A DNA stretch of 64,000 bases from Hyphomicrobiales bacterium (GCA_003963455.1 RXJA01000053.1:1-64000); one strand, 5' to 3'; positions 34,236 to 43,777 are shown, counted from the first letter of the stretch. Numbers and translations: made by a program. Notes: generated by a model from the sequence alone, not told the origin.

Positions 34236-37200
34236 TCAAGCCGCTGCCGTACGGTCGGTGATCCCGACCAGAGTATGGCGCTCGAGAAGGGACGCGAGGA
34301 TGGCCGGCCCTTGCGCGGATGTCGGGATAAACAGCCGCAACTTCCAGGAGATGATCTCCGAGATCAGGTCGAGGGTCTTCAGCCGGGGAACAAAAGCGTC
34401 CGTGAAGCCGATCAGCTCGACACGGTAGTCGTTCATGACCCGGCTGCGGCGCAGGATCAGGCCGTCTGCAAGCTGAAGGCCGATCCTGCCTTCCACGAGC
34501 CCAGTCCAGGCATCTTCCGGCGCGAGCGTGGGCGCATCGTCGAGACCGAGATTGCGGAACATGGTCGTGACAAGGGTCGGCGCAATGTGACGGCCGATGA
34601 TGCGTTCGCCGGCATCGGTCTGGATGCGGTAAACCTGACAATCATGGTCCGGCAGCCGACGCCAGATCGGCAGCAGCAGGCCCGTCACGATGTGGAAGGT
34701 GCTGGCGGTGAACTCCGGGACGGCGGCGACTTCTGCCTGCCACAGGTCGCAGAACAGTTTTCGGTCGGCCGGCTGCCAGTGGGTTTCGGCAAGGGCGTCG
34801 AGACCGAAGCGCAGCTCGTCCGTCGGCCGCAGCAGGCGTACGCGGTGCTCTATCGTCCCGTCGTCGAGCATCAGGCTCACCGTCGGCAGCTGTATCGCCG
34901 CGCGGTTCGACCGCGTGTTGACCAGCAGGACCGATTGCAGCTCCGCACGGGCGATCGCCAGCGCGTCGACCAGGCCGAGCGGCCGGATACGGTCCTTGCG
35001 CGCGACGGTCAGCACATGCGACTGCGCGCCCGAGACCGGATGCGTGTAGACGGTGCGGCGATCGGTGACGACGATGCTCTCCGCCGTGATGGTCTCCAGA
35101 CCTTTGTCATAGGAGCCGGCAGCGATCGCGCCCTCGACCTTCGCCGTCATCAGTTGCTCAAACACTTCGAACAGCAGGTTCTGGGTGTCGATGCGCAGCG
35201 CCAGCAGGCGGTTGAGCCAAGTCGTGATCGGCGGCAGCTCGTCGCGCAACCCGCCCTCGTCGGTCGTCAAAGAGAGCCCGGTCACGGTCTCGAAGGTCGT
35301 GAGCGAACAGCCCTCGATCTTGCCTTGGTGCAATAGCATATAGAACTGGCGCAGGGCCGCGCGCGCGTACGGGCTTTCGAGATTGTCCTCGGCACGGAAC
35401 AGCCCTGCTCCGCCGGTCTGGCGCTGGCCGCGCGTGATGGCGCCCAGCGTGTCGAGCCGTCGTGCGATCGTCGACAGGAAGCGCTTGCCGGCCTTCACAT
35501 TGGCGGCCATCGGCTGGAACAGCGGCGGTTGCTTCTGATTTGTGCGGTGGGTCCGTCCGAGCCCCTGGATAGCATTGTCGGCGCGCCAGCCGGCTTCGAG
35601 CAGATAGTGCTTGCGCAGCCGCTGGTTCTTCACGCCGAGATCAGCGTGGTAGGAGCGACCGGTGCCGCCGGCGTCCGAAAAAATCAGGACGCGCTTGTCG
35701 TCACCCATAAAACTCTGTGTCTCGGCGAGATTGGCCGAGCCAGGGCGGTTCTCGACGGCCAGCCGGTCGATGCCATCGCGGCCGGTCCTCTTCACGATGC
35801 GCCGTGCTCGGCCAGTAACCTCGGCGACAGTGTCGGTGCCGAAGTGGTGGAGGATCTGGTCGAGCGCGCTGCCGACCGGCGGCAGCGATGCAAGTTTTTC
35901 GATCATCTCGTCGCGCCGGCGCACGGCCTCCCGGCACTGAACCGGGTTGCCATCTTCGTCGTGGACAGGCCGCGAAGAGACGTTGCCCTCCGCATCCGAA
36001 TATTCCTCGAACAACTGCGTGGGGAAGGAGTGCATCAAGTACCCGCCGACGTACTCGCGCGGCGTCACGTCGACATGCAGATCCGACCATTCCTCGGTTG
36101 GGATCTCGGCCAGCCGGCGTTCCAACAGCGCTTCGCCGGTCGAGACGATCTGCACGACCGCCGAATGACCGTCGGCGAGGTCCTGCTCGATCGCGCCGAT
36201 CAGGGTCGGCGTCATCATCGAGGTGATGAGACGGCTGAAGAAGCGCTGCTTCGTGCTTTCGAAGGCTGAGCGTGCCGCCGACTTGGCGTTGCGGTTCAGC
36301 GTGCCGGCCTCGCTGGTGATGTTGGCCGCCTCGAGTGCGGCGGTCAGGTTGTTGTGGATGACCTGGAATGCATCGGCATAGGCATTGTAGATGCGGATCT
36401 GCTCCTCGGTCAGCGCGTGCTCGAGGAGGTCGTATTCGACGCCGTCATAGGAGAGCGAACGCGCCGTATAGAGACCGAGCGATTTGAGATCGCGGGCGAG
36501 CACTTCCATCGCCGCGACACCGCCATCCTCAATTGCGGCGACGAATTCGGCGCGGTTGGCGAATGGAAAATCCTCGCTGCCCCAGATGCCGAGACGCTGC
36601 GCATAGGCCAGGTTCTCGACCGCGGTCGCACCGGTCGCGGAGACGTAGACGACGCGCGCGTCGGGAAGGGCGTGCTGCAGCCGCAAGCCCGCCCTGCCCT
36701 GCTGCGAGGGAGCCACGTCACCGCGCTCGCCTTTGCCGCCGGCGGCATTGGCCATGGCGTGCGCCTCATCGAAGACGAGGACGCCATCAAAGCCCTTCCC
36801 GACCCAATCGAGGATCTGGGCGATGCGGGACTTCTTGCCCTCGCGTTCCTGGGAACGAAGGGTTGCGTAGGTGGTGAAGAGGATGCCTTCGGCAAGGCGG
36901 ATTGGCGTGCCCTGCCGATAGCGCGACAGCGGCTGCACGAGAAGTTTTTCCTGGCCAAGTGCCGCCCAATCGCGTTGAGCGTCTTCCAGCAGCTTGTCCG
37001 ACTTGGAAATCCAGATCGCGCGGCGCCGCCCCTGCAGCCAATTGTCGAGGATGATGCCAGCGACTTGCCGTCCCTTACCGCAGCCGGTTCCATCACCCAA
37101 AAACCAACCACGACGGAAGCGGACGGCGTTCGCAGCACCTTCTGGCGCGGCCGAGACGACATCGCAGGTCTCGTCAACCGTCCAGGCGCCGGTGAGATGG

Positions 37201-38693
37201 CTGCAATGGGCTTCGCCGGCATAGATGACGCTTTCGAGCTGGGCGTCCGACAGCAGGCCCTCGTCGATGATCGCATCAGGAAGAAGCGGACGATAGGAAG
37301 GTTTTGGTGGCGCGACGGCGGCCATGGCGGCCGATTGTACCAGCGGCGTCGGATGCGGTTTTGCGCGGGGAATGTCGATCGACTGGAGGGCATATGGTTC
37401 GTAGATCGTGTCGGTAAGCCGGCCGCCCTGCTCCGGCATCCAGTCGCGGAGCTCATAGGCGAGGGGGACAGCCGGCGTGCTGTTAGCCATGACCTGGCGA
37501 GCGGGCTTCGCCCGCGCAATCGGACGGACCGATTGGATGGTCTTCGGAGCAGCGGTTGAGACAGCGAGGGGGGCGAGAGCCGCACCCGATCGGGCACCCA
37601 TGTGCATGGCGGCATTGCGCAGGATGCCGCTGGAAAATGCACCGATCGAGTCCGGAAAGCCGCCCGGCGCCCGCGGCGGCAGATCGGTGATCCAGGAGAT
37701 CAGCGTTTCAACATCCGTGGCCTTGCCGGGCGACGGGACGAAGCCGGTCGGGTCCGTGGCCGGTACCTTGTCGATAATTTTCAGGCGGGTCTCAGTGGTG
37801 GTGCCATGGCGGGCGTAGACACGGCCGTCGATCGCTGCGTTGAAGATGACGGTGCCCTGCTCCTGCAGCCGTACGAAGGCGGGCCGCCATTTGGGGTTTT
37901 CGGGAGACAGCCCGGTGCCGGTGATGGCGACCAGGCGCCCACCGGCGCGCAGGCGTGCGAATGCGGAAGAGAGATGCCGCCATGCCGCATCGGCGACATG
38001 GCCATCGACATAGGCGCCGACGCTAAAGGGTGGATTCATCAGCACGACAGACGGCTTCATAGCCGCGTCGAGATGATCGTCGATATGGGCGGCGTCGTGC
38101 CGCGAGACGGGGAACCGTGGAAACAACAGGCCGAGGAGATCGGCCCGCGTCGCGGCAAGCTCGTTGAGGGCGATCGAGGCGCGCGTCATCTCGGCATGGA
38201 CGGCGAGCAGACCGGTGCCGGCGGAGGGTTCGAGAACGAGGTCGCAAGATGCGATCGTCGCGGCGTGCGCCGTGACGAAAGCCAGTGGCAAGGGCGTGGA
38301 GAACTGCTGCATGGCCTGGCTCTCGTCGGAGCGCCGCGTGTGGGTGGGAAGAAGTTCCGCGATGCGCGTCATCATCGCCAGCATTGCCTGGGGCGTGCTC
38401 GACCGGGACAGGATCGCCGGACCGAACCGGCGCAGAAACAGCACCTGGGCGACTTCGAGCGCCTCATAGGCGTCCTTCCACACCCAGAACCCTTGCGCAT
38501 CGCTGCCGCCAAAACTTGTCGTCATGGCGGTGCGCAGTGCGGGGGTGGTGACAGGCTCGCCCTGCTCGAGGAAAGGCAGAAGCCGCATTGCCGCCTGATA
38601 AATCGCCTGGGCGTTGTTGACGGCGTCTTGTGCCGGTGCGGCGAGGGAAGCGGCCGTCCGGGCGACGATCGATGTGGTCGAAACAATGTTCAT
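34236..38693 (-). CDS. Methylase plus strawberry-notch-like helicase fusion
   Basis: This 1485-residue protein begins at MNIVSTTSIVARTAASLAAP, preceded by GAAGGA; a frame extending to 38,939 is leader. The N-terminal third is an N6-adenine methyltransferase fold: DLVLEPSAGTGLLAVHAE binds SAM and VVLMNPPFS (about residue 222) is the catalytic motif. The middle has Walker A FLGDGTGCGKGRQVAGI near residue 535, a VFDEAHAM DEAH box near 640 and VVYVSATGAT as motif III. The C-terminal helicase half includes IFSDAGGTGRSYHAD and GLGRTHRTNQ typical of strawberry-notch (SNO) proteins. Its job on mobile DNA is unknown; protection or remodelling of entering DNA is a reasonable inference. Confidence 0.85.
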   Translation of the reverse strand: MNIVSTTSIVARTAASLAAPAQDAVNNAQAIYQAAMRLLPFLEQGEPVTTPALRTAMTTSFGGSDAQGFWVWKDAYEALEVAQVLFLRRFGPAILSRSSTPQAMLAMMTRIAELLPTHTRRSDESQAMQQFSTPLPLAFVTAHAATIASCDLVLEPSAGTGLLAVHAEMTRASIALNELAATRADLLGLLFPRFPVSRHDAAHIDDHLDAAMKPSVVLMNPPFSVGAYVDGHVADAAWRHLSSAFARLRAGGRLVAITGTGLSPENPKWRPAFVRLQEQGTVIFNAAIDGRVYARHGTTTETRLKIIDKVPATDPTGFVPSPGKATDVETLISWITDLPPRAPGGFPDSIGAFSSGILRNAAMHMGARSGAALAPLAVSTAAPKTIQSVRPIARAKPARQVMANSTPAVPLAYELRDWMPEQGGRLTDTIYEPYALQSIDIPRAKPHPTPLVQSAAMAAVAPPKPSYRPLLPDAIIDEGLLSDAQLESVIYAGEAHCSHLTGAWTVDETCDVVSAAPEGAANAVRFRRGWFLGDGTGCGKGRQVAGIILDNWLQGRRRAIWISKSDKLLEDAQRDWAALGQEKLLVQPLSRYRQGTPIRLAEGILFTTYATLRSQEREGKKSRIAQILDWVGKGFDGVLVFDEAHAMANAAGGKGERGDVAPSQQGRAGLRLQHALPDARVVYVSATGATAVENLAYAQRLGIWGSEDFPFANRAEFVAAIEDGGVAAMEVLARDLKSLGLYTARSLSYDGVEYDLLEHALTEEQIRIYNAYADAFQVIHNNLTAALEAANITSEAGTLNRNAKSAARSAFESTKQRFFSRLITSMMTPTLIGAIEQDLADGHSAVVQIVSTGEALLERRLAEIPTEEWSDLHVDVTPREYVGGYLMHSFPTQLFEEYSDAEGNVSSRPVHDEDGNPVQCREAVRRRDEMIEKLASLPPVGSALDQILHHFGTDTVAEVTGRARRIVKRTGRDGIDRLAVENRPGSANLAETQSFMGDDKRVLIFSDAGGTGRSYHADLGVKNQRLRKHYLLEAGWRADNAIQGLGRTHRTNQKQPPLFQPMAANVKAGKRFLSTIARRLDTLGAITRGQRQTGGAGLFRAEDNLESPYARAALRQFYMLLHQGKIEGCSLTTFETVTGLSLTTDEGGLRDELPPITTWLNRLLALRIDTQNLLFEVFEQLMTAKVEGAIAAGSYDKGLETITAESIVVTDRRTVYTHPVSGAQSHVLTVARKDRIRPLGLVDALAIARAELQSVLLVNTRSNRAAIQLPTVSLMLDDGTIEHRVRLLRPTDELRFGLDALAETHWQPADRKLFCDLWQAEVAAVPEFTASTFHIVTGLLLPIWRRLPDHDCQVYRIQTDAGERIIGRHIAPTLVTTMFRNLGLDDAPTLAPEDAWTGLVEGRIGLQLADGLILRRSRVMNDYRVELIGFTDAFVPRLKTLDLISEIISWKLRLFIPTSAQGPAILASLLERHTLVGITDRTAAA

Positions 38694-38790
38694 GGAGATG
38701 TCCTTCGCGAGAGGGAGAGTGGCCCTCACGCCTGCACTCTCTCCGCGCCAGCCGGGCCGCACTTCTCCCGGCCCCGCTCTCCCTCTTGCG
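38694..38790 (-). promoter_or_regulatory. Structured leader of the methylase/helicase gene
   Basis: In the minus-strand sense AGAGGGAGAG (5') can pair perfectly with CTCTCCCTCT close to the start codon, enclosing a GCCGGG/CCCGGC stem. The long stem would sit near the ribosome-binding site. The AGAGGGAGAG...GGGG signature is shared with the leaders of the SLOG-like, ParB-like and DUF932 genes. Confidence 0.5.
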
Positions 38791-38953
38791 ACGAGGAGCG
38801 AGACGTGCCGAAGGCTATTCAGGTAGGACAGCTGCAGACTACCCACCGGCTGAAGGTCGCGGCTGTATTGGGGTTGGTGGACCGCTGCTCGTGACCGAAG
38901 TAATTGACGACTGGATCCTGCAATAGGATCGATTCTCACTAGGCAATGCGTCT

Positions 38954-39266
38954 ATGAATCGACCCACGCGACCTTTCGTCGTGGAAGTGAAGAAGAAGCG
39001 TGTCAGTCCTGCAAAACGGCGCGCAATCTGGGGCGATCTGGACCTTTCAGCCTTAACCGCCGGCGCATTGGCCGATACCGAGTTGACCTCTTAGCCGGCC
39101 GGGAATGTTCGCGATCCCGATCGGGCCGTCGAGGTTGACTGCAGAGCAGTATCGGCTCCGCAATCGAGACCCCATCAGAAGACAGTGATGGGCATGCCAT
39201 TGCCGACGCAAACCCTGCCGAAGCGCATCCCACTGATGCCGAGACGGAAGGGCGCTATCGATGAGC
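38954..39266 (+). pseudogene. Degenerate small plasmid-associated protein gene
   Basis: From ATG 38954 a 46-codon frame reads MNRPTRPFVVEVKKKR then RAIWGDLDLSALTAG and stops. PTRPFVVEVK is the start of a small, acidic protein commonly seen on rhizobial plasmids. Further on another frame (39178-39266) reads SDGHAIADANPAEAHPTDAE with stop, which looks like its continuation. The gene is therefore probably broken by a frameshift and a stop. Function is unknown. The 39,267-39,411 gap has a short minus-strand frame (LTDEGLLGADVYNAAHVAML) of uncertain status. Confidence 0.5.
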
Positions 39267-39411
39267 CTGCGAGGTCGCCTCGGAAACGTGTAAGACATCG
39301 CGAAGAGCCAACATTGCCACGTGGGCAGCGTTGTAAACGTCGGCTCCCAAAAGGCCTTCGTCGGTGAGCTGATGATTGCTTCCGCGCGGAATCTTGGTCC
39401 GGTGGTGCTGC

Positions 39412-39834
39412 TCATGACACTGGCGGCTCTGTCTGCTCATCGGGGTCGCAGCGTTCCTCGATGATCGCTTTTGCCTTCTCAACCGCGACAATTGCCCTCG
39501 GCAGCCAACGATCGAAGTCGACAGTCGACAGGCCCATCGGTTGGGCGGCATAGGCGAGCTGATCGAACAGCTCCTGGAAATGGTCGGCCTTGCGCTGGAT
39601 CGTCTCTTGAAACTGCGATGGCACGGCTACGGACTCGGCACGGTAGGCGGCATCGGCACCGGACCATATGCCGGTGATGTATGCCTCGCCGGCCGTTTCG
39701 TAGTCGAATTTCTCAGCAGACCAGTCGTCATCCTCGATGGCCTGACGACAGGCGTCGGCAGGCGTCGCGGCATCGTAGGTGCGGTGCCGATACGCCGGCA
39801 GATGGTAGCTGCTCTCGACAGTGAATTTGGACAT
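39412..39834 (-). CDS. Protein of unknown function
   Basis: The 140-residue protein begins MSKFTVESSYHLPAYRHRTY and is rich in acidic and aromatic residues (EDDDWSAEKFDYETAGEAYITGIW). The second half is helical (FQETIQRKADHFQELFDQLAYAA, VAVEKAKAIIEERC). I use the ATG at 39834 rather than a TTG two codons upstream. No family is recognised with confidence. It belongs to the minus-strand block between the helicase and ParB-like genes. Confidence 0.65.
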   Translation of the reverse strand: MSKFTVESSYHLPAYRHRTYDAATPADACRQAIEDDDWSAEKFDYETAGEAYITGIWSGADAAYRAESVAVPSQFQETIQRKADHFQELFDQLAYAAQPMGLSTVDFDRWLPRAIVAVEKAKAIIEERCDPDEQTEPPVS

Positions 39835-39879
39835 TACCAATCTCCTGGTGGACGTGGCGACGACCTTTTCCGCATAGTC

Positions 39880-40512
39880 TTACGATGGGTCCGCATCGTT
39901 GCCCCCTCGCCTCTCCGTGCGTCGTGCGCGGACCGCCGGCATGCGGCTGTCGATCTCTTCGTCGGTCAGATCCTCCAGCAGCTTAAGGGTGGTGCCCTGC
40001 CCGACGGTGTAAACAAGGATGGTTCGCTTGCCGTGATGCTCCGACGGCCAGGCATCGGGATTGGCCTCGCCGGCGATGCCCTTGAAGTCGGCATGTGTGG
40101 CGGACCAGATCGCCTCGAGTTTTTCTTCACGCGTCACGCTGTCGCCGGCGCCTGTCTCGTAAGCAATGATCGCTGAACGCATAGCATCAGGACTGCGTTT
40201 GTCGGAAAGATCGCAGAAGCCGTGGAACCACCGTTCGCGGCCGCGGATCCTGATCGCGAAAAAGACGCTGGTTACGTAGCCAGCCTTGTATTCAGACATG
40301 CCGAACATGCCGGTTCGCTGGAACAGCGGCGGCAGGAGCGCGAGCATGAAGTGGCATTGCTCGGCGGCGATCCCGAAATACTCGCCGGCGTAGGAAGTGC
40401 CGGAAATTGGATCTATACCCGGGGTGTCTTTGTGCCGGTTGAAGAGCCGGAACATCTGCTCGCGCGTTGCGACGCCGTCGAACACCTTTCGGAACGGGGG
40501 ATGGGTGGACAT
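39880..40512 (-). CDS. DUF1419 family protein
   Basis: The 210-residue protein matches DUF1419: FRKVFDGVATREQMFRLFNRH, YAGEYFGIAAEQCHFMLALLPPLFQRTGMF, RERWFHGFCDLSDKRSPDAMRSAI. Function is unknown; the family is found on rhizobial plasmids and integrative elements near the same set of neighbours. It is preceded by GGAG. Confidence 0.75.
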   Translation of the reverse strand: MSTHPPFRKVFDGVATREQMFRLFNRHKDTPGIDPISGTSYAGEYFGIAAEQCHFMLALLPPLFQRTGMFGMSEYKAGYVTSVFFAIRIRGRERWFHGFCDLSDKRSPDAMRSAIIAYETGAGDSVTREEKLEAIWSATHADFKGIAGEANPDAWPSEHHGKRTILVYTVGQGTTLKLLEDLTDEEIDSRMPAVRARRTERRGGNDADPS

Positions 40513-40598
40513 GGCTGCTCTCCGGAAATAGCCGGTCGCCCGCCACAGCAGCGCTGCAGCGGGTGACTGTCGGCAGGTGAAGGGATCGGTGGGCTGGT

Positions 40599-40991
40599 TT
40601 AGGCGGCGCGGCGATCCGCGGAGGGTGCGGCATCACGACCGATGCCCGTAATGGCGCGGACCGCCGCGGCGAGCGCCGGGATGTCGTCGAGCATGCCGAG
40701 CGCGACGAAGTGGTTGGCCCCGCCGGTATAGTCCTTGCGGCCCTTGCAGGTGCGGATCAGAATACCGTGCCCCGACGACAGCCCGAACTGGCCGACCTGG
40801 ATATAGGCGCGGTCATGATGCAGGGTGATTTCACCGGATACGGCGATGCCCGCCCTGTTCGAGCGCAGGTCAAAGCTACCCGGCGGCAAGGCAAGTTCGG
40901 CGACAAGCTTTTTCAGCCGTGAGCGCGCCCTCGTGTGAAAACGTCTCTTCTGCTGCTCGTCGTAAGAGCAGCTTCTGTTCCAGTCGAACAT
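40599..40991 (-). CDS. Protein of unknown function
   Basis: The 130-residue protein starts best at ATG 40991, with GGAGATCGAA just upstream; an earlier ATG at 41003 lacks this. It contains FHTRARSRLKKLVAELALPPGSFDLRSNRAGIAVSGEITLHHDRAYIQVG, then CKGRKDYTGGANHF, suggesting a mainly beta protein. I do not recognise the family beyond its co-occurrence with DUF1419 and DUF932 genes. Confidence 0.65.
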   Translation of the reverse strand: MFDWNRSCSYDEQQKRRFHTRARSRLKKLVAELALPPGSFDLRSNRAGIAVSGEITLHHDRAYIQVGQFGLSSGHGILIRTCKGRKDYTGGANHFVALGMLDDIPALAAAVRAITGIGRDAAPSADRRAA

Positions 40992-41076
40992 TTCGATCTC
41001 CATGAAAACGGAACAGGCCCGCGATCGCTTGCGCGGTCGCCGGGCCTGTCGTCGGTTGGTTTATGCGGTGAGGACG

Positions 41077-41553
41077 TCAGGCGGCTGCCCGGCCCTCGAT
41101 GACGTCCGCGCCGACTTCGTCGGCGGAGATCTCCTCCAGATAGGCCCGGCTATACGGATTGTTGGCGAGTCAGCGTTCGGCCGCTTCCCGATCCCTGGCG
41201 AGATGCAGGAGTTCCGGGCTGTCAGCGATGTCCTGCAGCGCGCGGACCATGCCGATCGCGGGTCGCTCGATGATCTCGAAACACAAATCGCTTTCGACGG
41301 ACCAGGTGCGCCGGACCGAGACAACGATGATGCCGCCCTCGCCGAAATCGCCTTCATGCAAGGTGAAGCAGGCTGGAGAGCTATAGGTCGCCCGCGACCG
41401 TGGCGGCTCCTTCTTGACGAGTCGGCCTGTGCCGTTGCGGCTCTCCCAGGCAGACAACTTCTTTCTGAAGCGGGCCGGCGGTCTCGCCGTGCCGTCGGAA
41501 TAGCGGATAACGCTTCCCAGAGAGGCGCAATCGTAAATTGTATGTGCGTACAT
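41077..41553 (-). pseudogene. Unknown protein with in-frame TGA near its end
   Basis: From ATG 41553 (GGAG upstream) the frame reads MYAHTIYDCASLGSVIRYSDGTARPP and later FTLHEGDFGEGGIIVVSVRRTWSV. After residue 127 (DREAAER) there is a TGA at 41170-41172. The same frame then goes on without interruption as LANNPYSRAYLEEISADEVGADVIEGRAAA to a stop at 41077-41079. A Trp codon at the TGA would restore a protein of about 158 residues. It is either a recent nonsense mutation or stop-codon readthrough. Function is unknown. Confidence 0.65.
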
Positions 41554-41626
41554 GCGTTTTTCTCCATGTCGGAAAACAAAGAGAGCCCGGCGGAGATGCC
41601 GGGCCCGATGGTCAGTGGGAGGCCGA

Positions 41627-43777
41627 TTATTCAGCGGCCTGGAGATGGTCGGTATCTTCGCCGACGGTGGTCCCCGGCTCATCGGACAATGGATCCGCAT
41701 CGCCCGCGAGGAAGGCCGGCAGTTCGGCGGCATCGTCGTCGAGCGTCTCATCCGCCACATCGTCGGTGACGGTCTTGCCGGTATCGGCAGCCGCGTCTTC
41801 GCCATCAAGGCGCAGCGGCTCGGGCAGCCAGTTCGACCCTTCGAGAAGGCGAGCGGCCTCTCGTGCCATCAAGTCCTTCTTCATGTGATCGATCAGCTGC
41901 GCGGAGTCGCCGCCGCGTGCTTCGCGGACCGCCTGAACGATCCGGGCCTTGGTGACGCGGCCGAGATAGTTGTCGACGGTCGGCGTCCAGCCCGCCTCGA
42001 CCATGTCGAAGCCGAGCGTGGCGGCCAGTGCGTCCGCATGGGCAAGCGCTCCGGGTCGCTTGTTCCACGGCTCGACGACGGCGTTGAGCGGGAGCGACGC
42101 GCAGTGCGCGAACAGCGCCTTGCGGCTCGCTTCGTCGAGACCAAGCAGGAACTCCCACAGCTTGTCGCTGTCCGGCATATCCCTGTCCCAGGCTTCCTGA
42201 CGCTCGGCGATCTCCTTGGCCCAGGGGGTCTCGGCGAGACCCTGGACCTGGCCAAAGCTGTTGCTCACCAGGTTGATCTCGAGGCAGCTGTCCTTGGCGA
42301 ACCGGTAGAACACCTGCAGCACGAGCGCATGGAGAACCGACACGAAGGCGATGTCGACGTTACTTGCGAGCGCGTTGCGCAGCGCAAGCGTCTTCTGCGC
42401 GGTGAGATCGAAGACGAGCCGTTCGGGTAGCGGCTTGATGCCTTCATCTTCGGGTTCTTCGGCTGTGTCGGATACGCCGTTCACGGACTGGCCATTAACA
42501 ACGGTGCGATTGGCGCCGACATCGTCTGCCTGCGACGGGTCGCGATCCCCGCCCTCGGCTTCTTCATCGTCATCGCCCGTCTCGACCCGTGATTCGTCCT
42601 CGGGACGAACGAAGCCGGCTTCGATCTGCAACTGGCCGTTTGCTCCGAGCGTGACGAACGCTCCGGCGATGGCCTTCTGCGCCGGATCGTAAACCTGGGG
42701 ACGATCGCTGAACGCGTCGAGCTCGGCGCCGAGCTGATCGAGCTTGTCCTCAATCTCCTGATCGGCGTCCTCCATCTCGGCATACTTCGCATCGAGCGCA
42801 TCATACTCGGCCTTCACCGCGTCGTAGCGAGCGATTTCCTCGGTGCTCAGCTCCGCCGGTTCGGCATAGACGCGCCGCATGCCGGAGGTGTGGCCGTACG
42901 GGAAGCTGATCGCCGCCTCGACCCACTTCCAGCCGTCGGCGCGGATGGCCTCGGCGTCGATCTTCAGCCGCTCGAAGACGAATTGCTCAAGCAGGGCTGC
43001 ATCCTGGAACCAGCCGCCGGAATCCTGCTCGAACAGGTCGCGCAGGATGACGCCGCCGGCGGCCTCATAGGCCTCGGCGCCGACATAGACCGCCCGGCGA
43101 TCGTCGGCACGCACCGTCGTCTCCGTCAGGAGGCGCCTGATGTAGTAGGGCTCCTGCATATGCTGGTTGTTATTGATGCGCTCCCAGACCTGCTCCTGGC
43201 GGGCATGGTCGTCCGAAATTGAGAACGCCATGATCTGCTCGAGCCGGATTTCATCCTTTTCATAGAGATCGAGCAGCCTGGGCGAGACCGACGCGAGCCG
43301 CAGGCGCTGCTTCACCGTCGCTGACGAAACAAAGAAGCGCGCGGCGATTTCTTCGTGATCGAGCCCCTGGTCGCTCAGTGTCTTGAACGCCCGGAACTGG
43401 TCGAGTGGATGAAGATCCTCGCGGTGGAAGTTCTCGGCCAGAGAGTCCTCTTCGGCCGATGTCGCCGTGCTTCGATTGACGATGCACGGGATCGGCTCGT
43501 TCTTTGCCAGCCGCTTCTGTTTGATGAGAATGCCGAGCGCTAGATAGCGACGACCGCCGGCGGGCACCTCGAATATGCCGGTCTCCTCGCCGTCTTCGCC
43601 AAGGACGGGACGGACGTTCAGGCTTTGAAGCAGCATGCGCCGTCCAATATCTTCGGCAAGCTGCTCGATGGACACGCCGTCCTTCACTCGCCGGACATTC
43701 TTTTGCGACAGCACCAGCTTGTCGTAGGGAATGTTTTCCGATGGGTTCATCGCGATCTTCTGAATGGCCTTTGCCAT
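41627..43777 (-). CDS. Large ParB-like nuclease/partition-type protein
   Basis: The 716-residue protein starts at MAKAIQKIAMNPSENIPYDKLVLSQKNVRR. Residues 15-200 form the ParB/Sulfiredoxin fold and HTH (EVPAGGRRYLALGILIKQKRLAK, SAEEDSLAENFHREDLHPLDQFRAF, EIAARFFVSSATVKQRLRLASVSPRLLDLY). An acidic coiled middle (EYDALDAKYAEMEDADQEIEDKLDQLG) and a long C-terminal domain follow. It is far longer than RepB-type ParB and has no ParA next to it. Such proteins accompany the helicase and DUF932 genes on mobile elements, sometimes as antirestriction-type (ArdB/KlcA-adjacent) factors; a role in establishment is inference. Confidence 0.82.
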   Translation of the reverse strand: MAKAIQKIAMNPSENIPYDKLVLSQKNVRRVKDGVSIEQLAEDIGRRMLLQSLNVRPVLGEDGEETGIFEVPAGGRRYLALGILIKQKRLAKNEPIPCIVNRSTATSAEEDSLAENFHREDLHPLDQFRAFKTLSDQGLDHEEIAARFFVSSATVKQRLRLASVSPRLLDLYEKDEIRLEQIMAFSISDDHARQEQVWERINNNQHMQEPYYIRRLLTETTVRADDRRAVYVGAEAYEAAGGVILRDLFEQDSGGWFQDAALLEQFVFERLKIDAEAIRADGWKWVEAAISFPYGHTSGMRRVYAEPAELSTEEIARYDAVKAEYDALDAKYAEMEDADQEIEDKLDQLGAELDAFSDRPQVYDPAQKAIAGAFVTLGANGQLQIEAGFVRPEDESRVETGDDDEEAEGGDRDPSQADDVGANRTVVNGQSVNGVSDTAEEPEDEGIKPLPERLVFDLTAQKTLALRNALASNVDIAFVSVLHALVLQVFYRFAKDSCLEINLVSNSFGQVQGLAETPWAKEIAERQEAWDRDMPDSDKLWEFLLGLDEASRKALFAHCASLPLNAVVEPWNKRPGALAHADALAATLGFDMVEAGWTPTVDNYLGRVTKARIVQAVREARGGDSAQLIDHMKKDLMAREAARLLEGSNWLPEPLRLDGEDAAADTGKTVTDDVADETLDDDAAELPAFLAGDADPLSDEPGTTVGEDTDHLQAAE

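Noticed and set aside
36354..37559. 401-codon plus-strand frame opposite the methylase/helicase
   Set aside because: It mirrors the codon pattern of the real gene, which has Walker and DEAH motifs; no start context or motifs.
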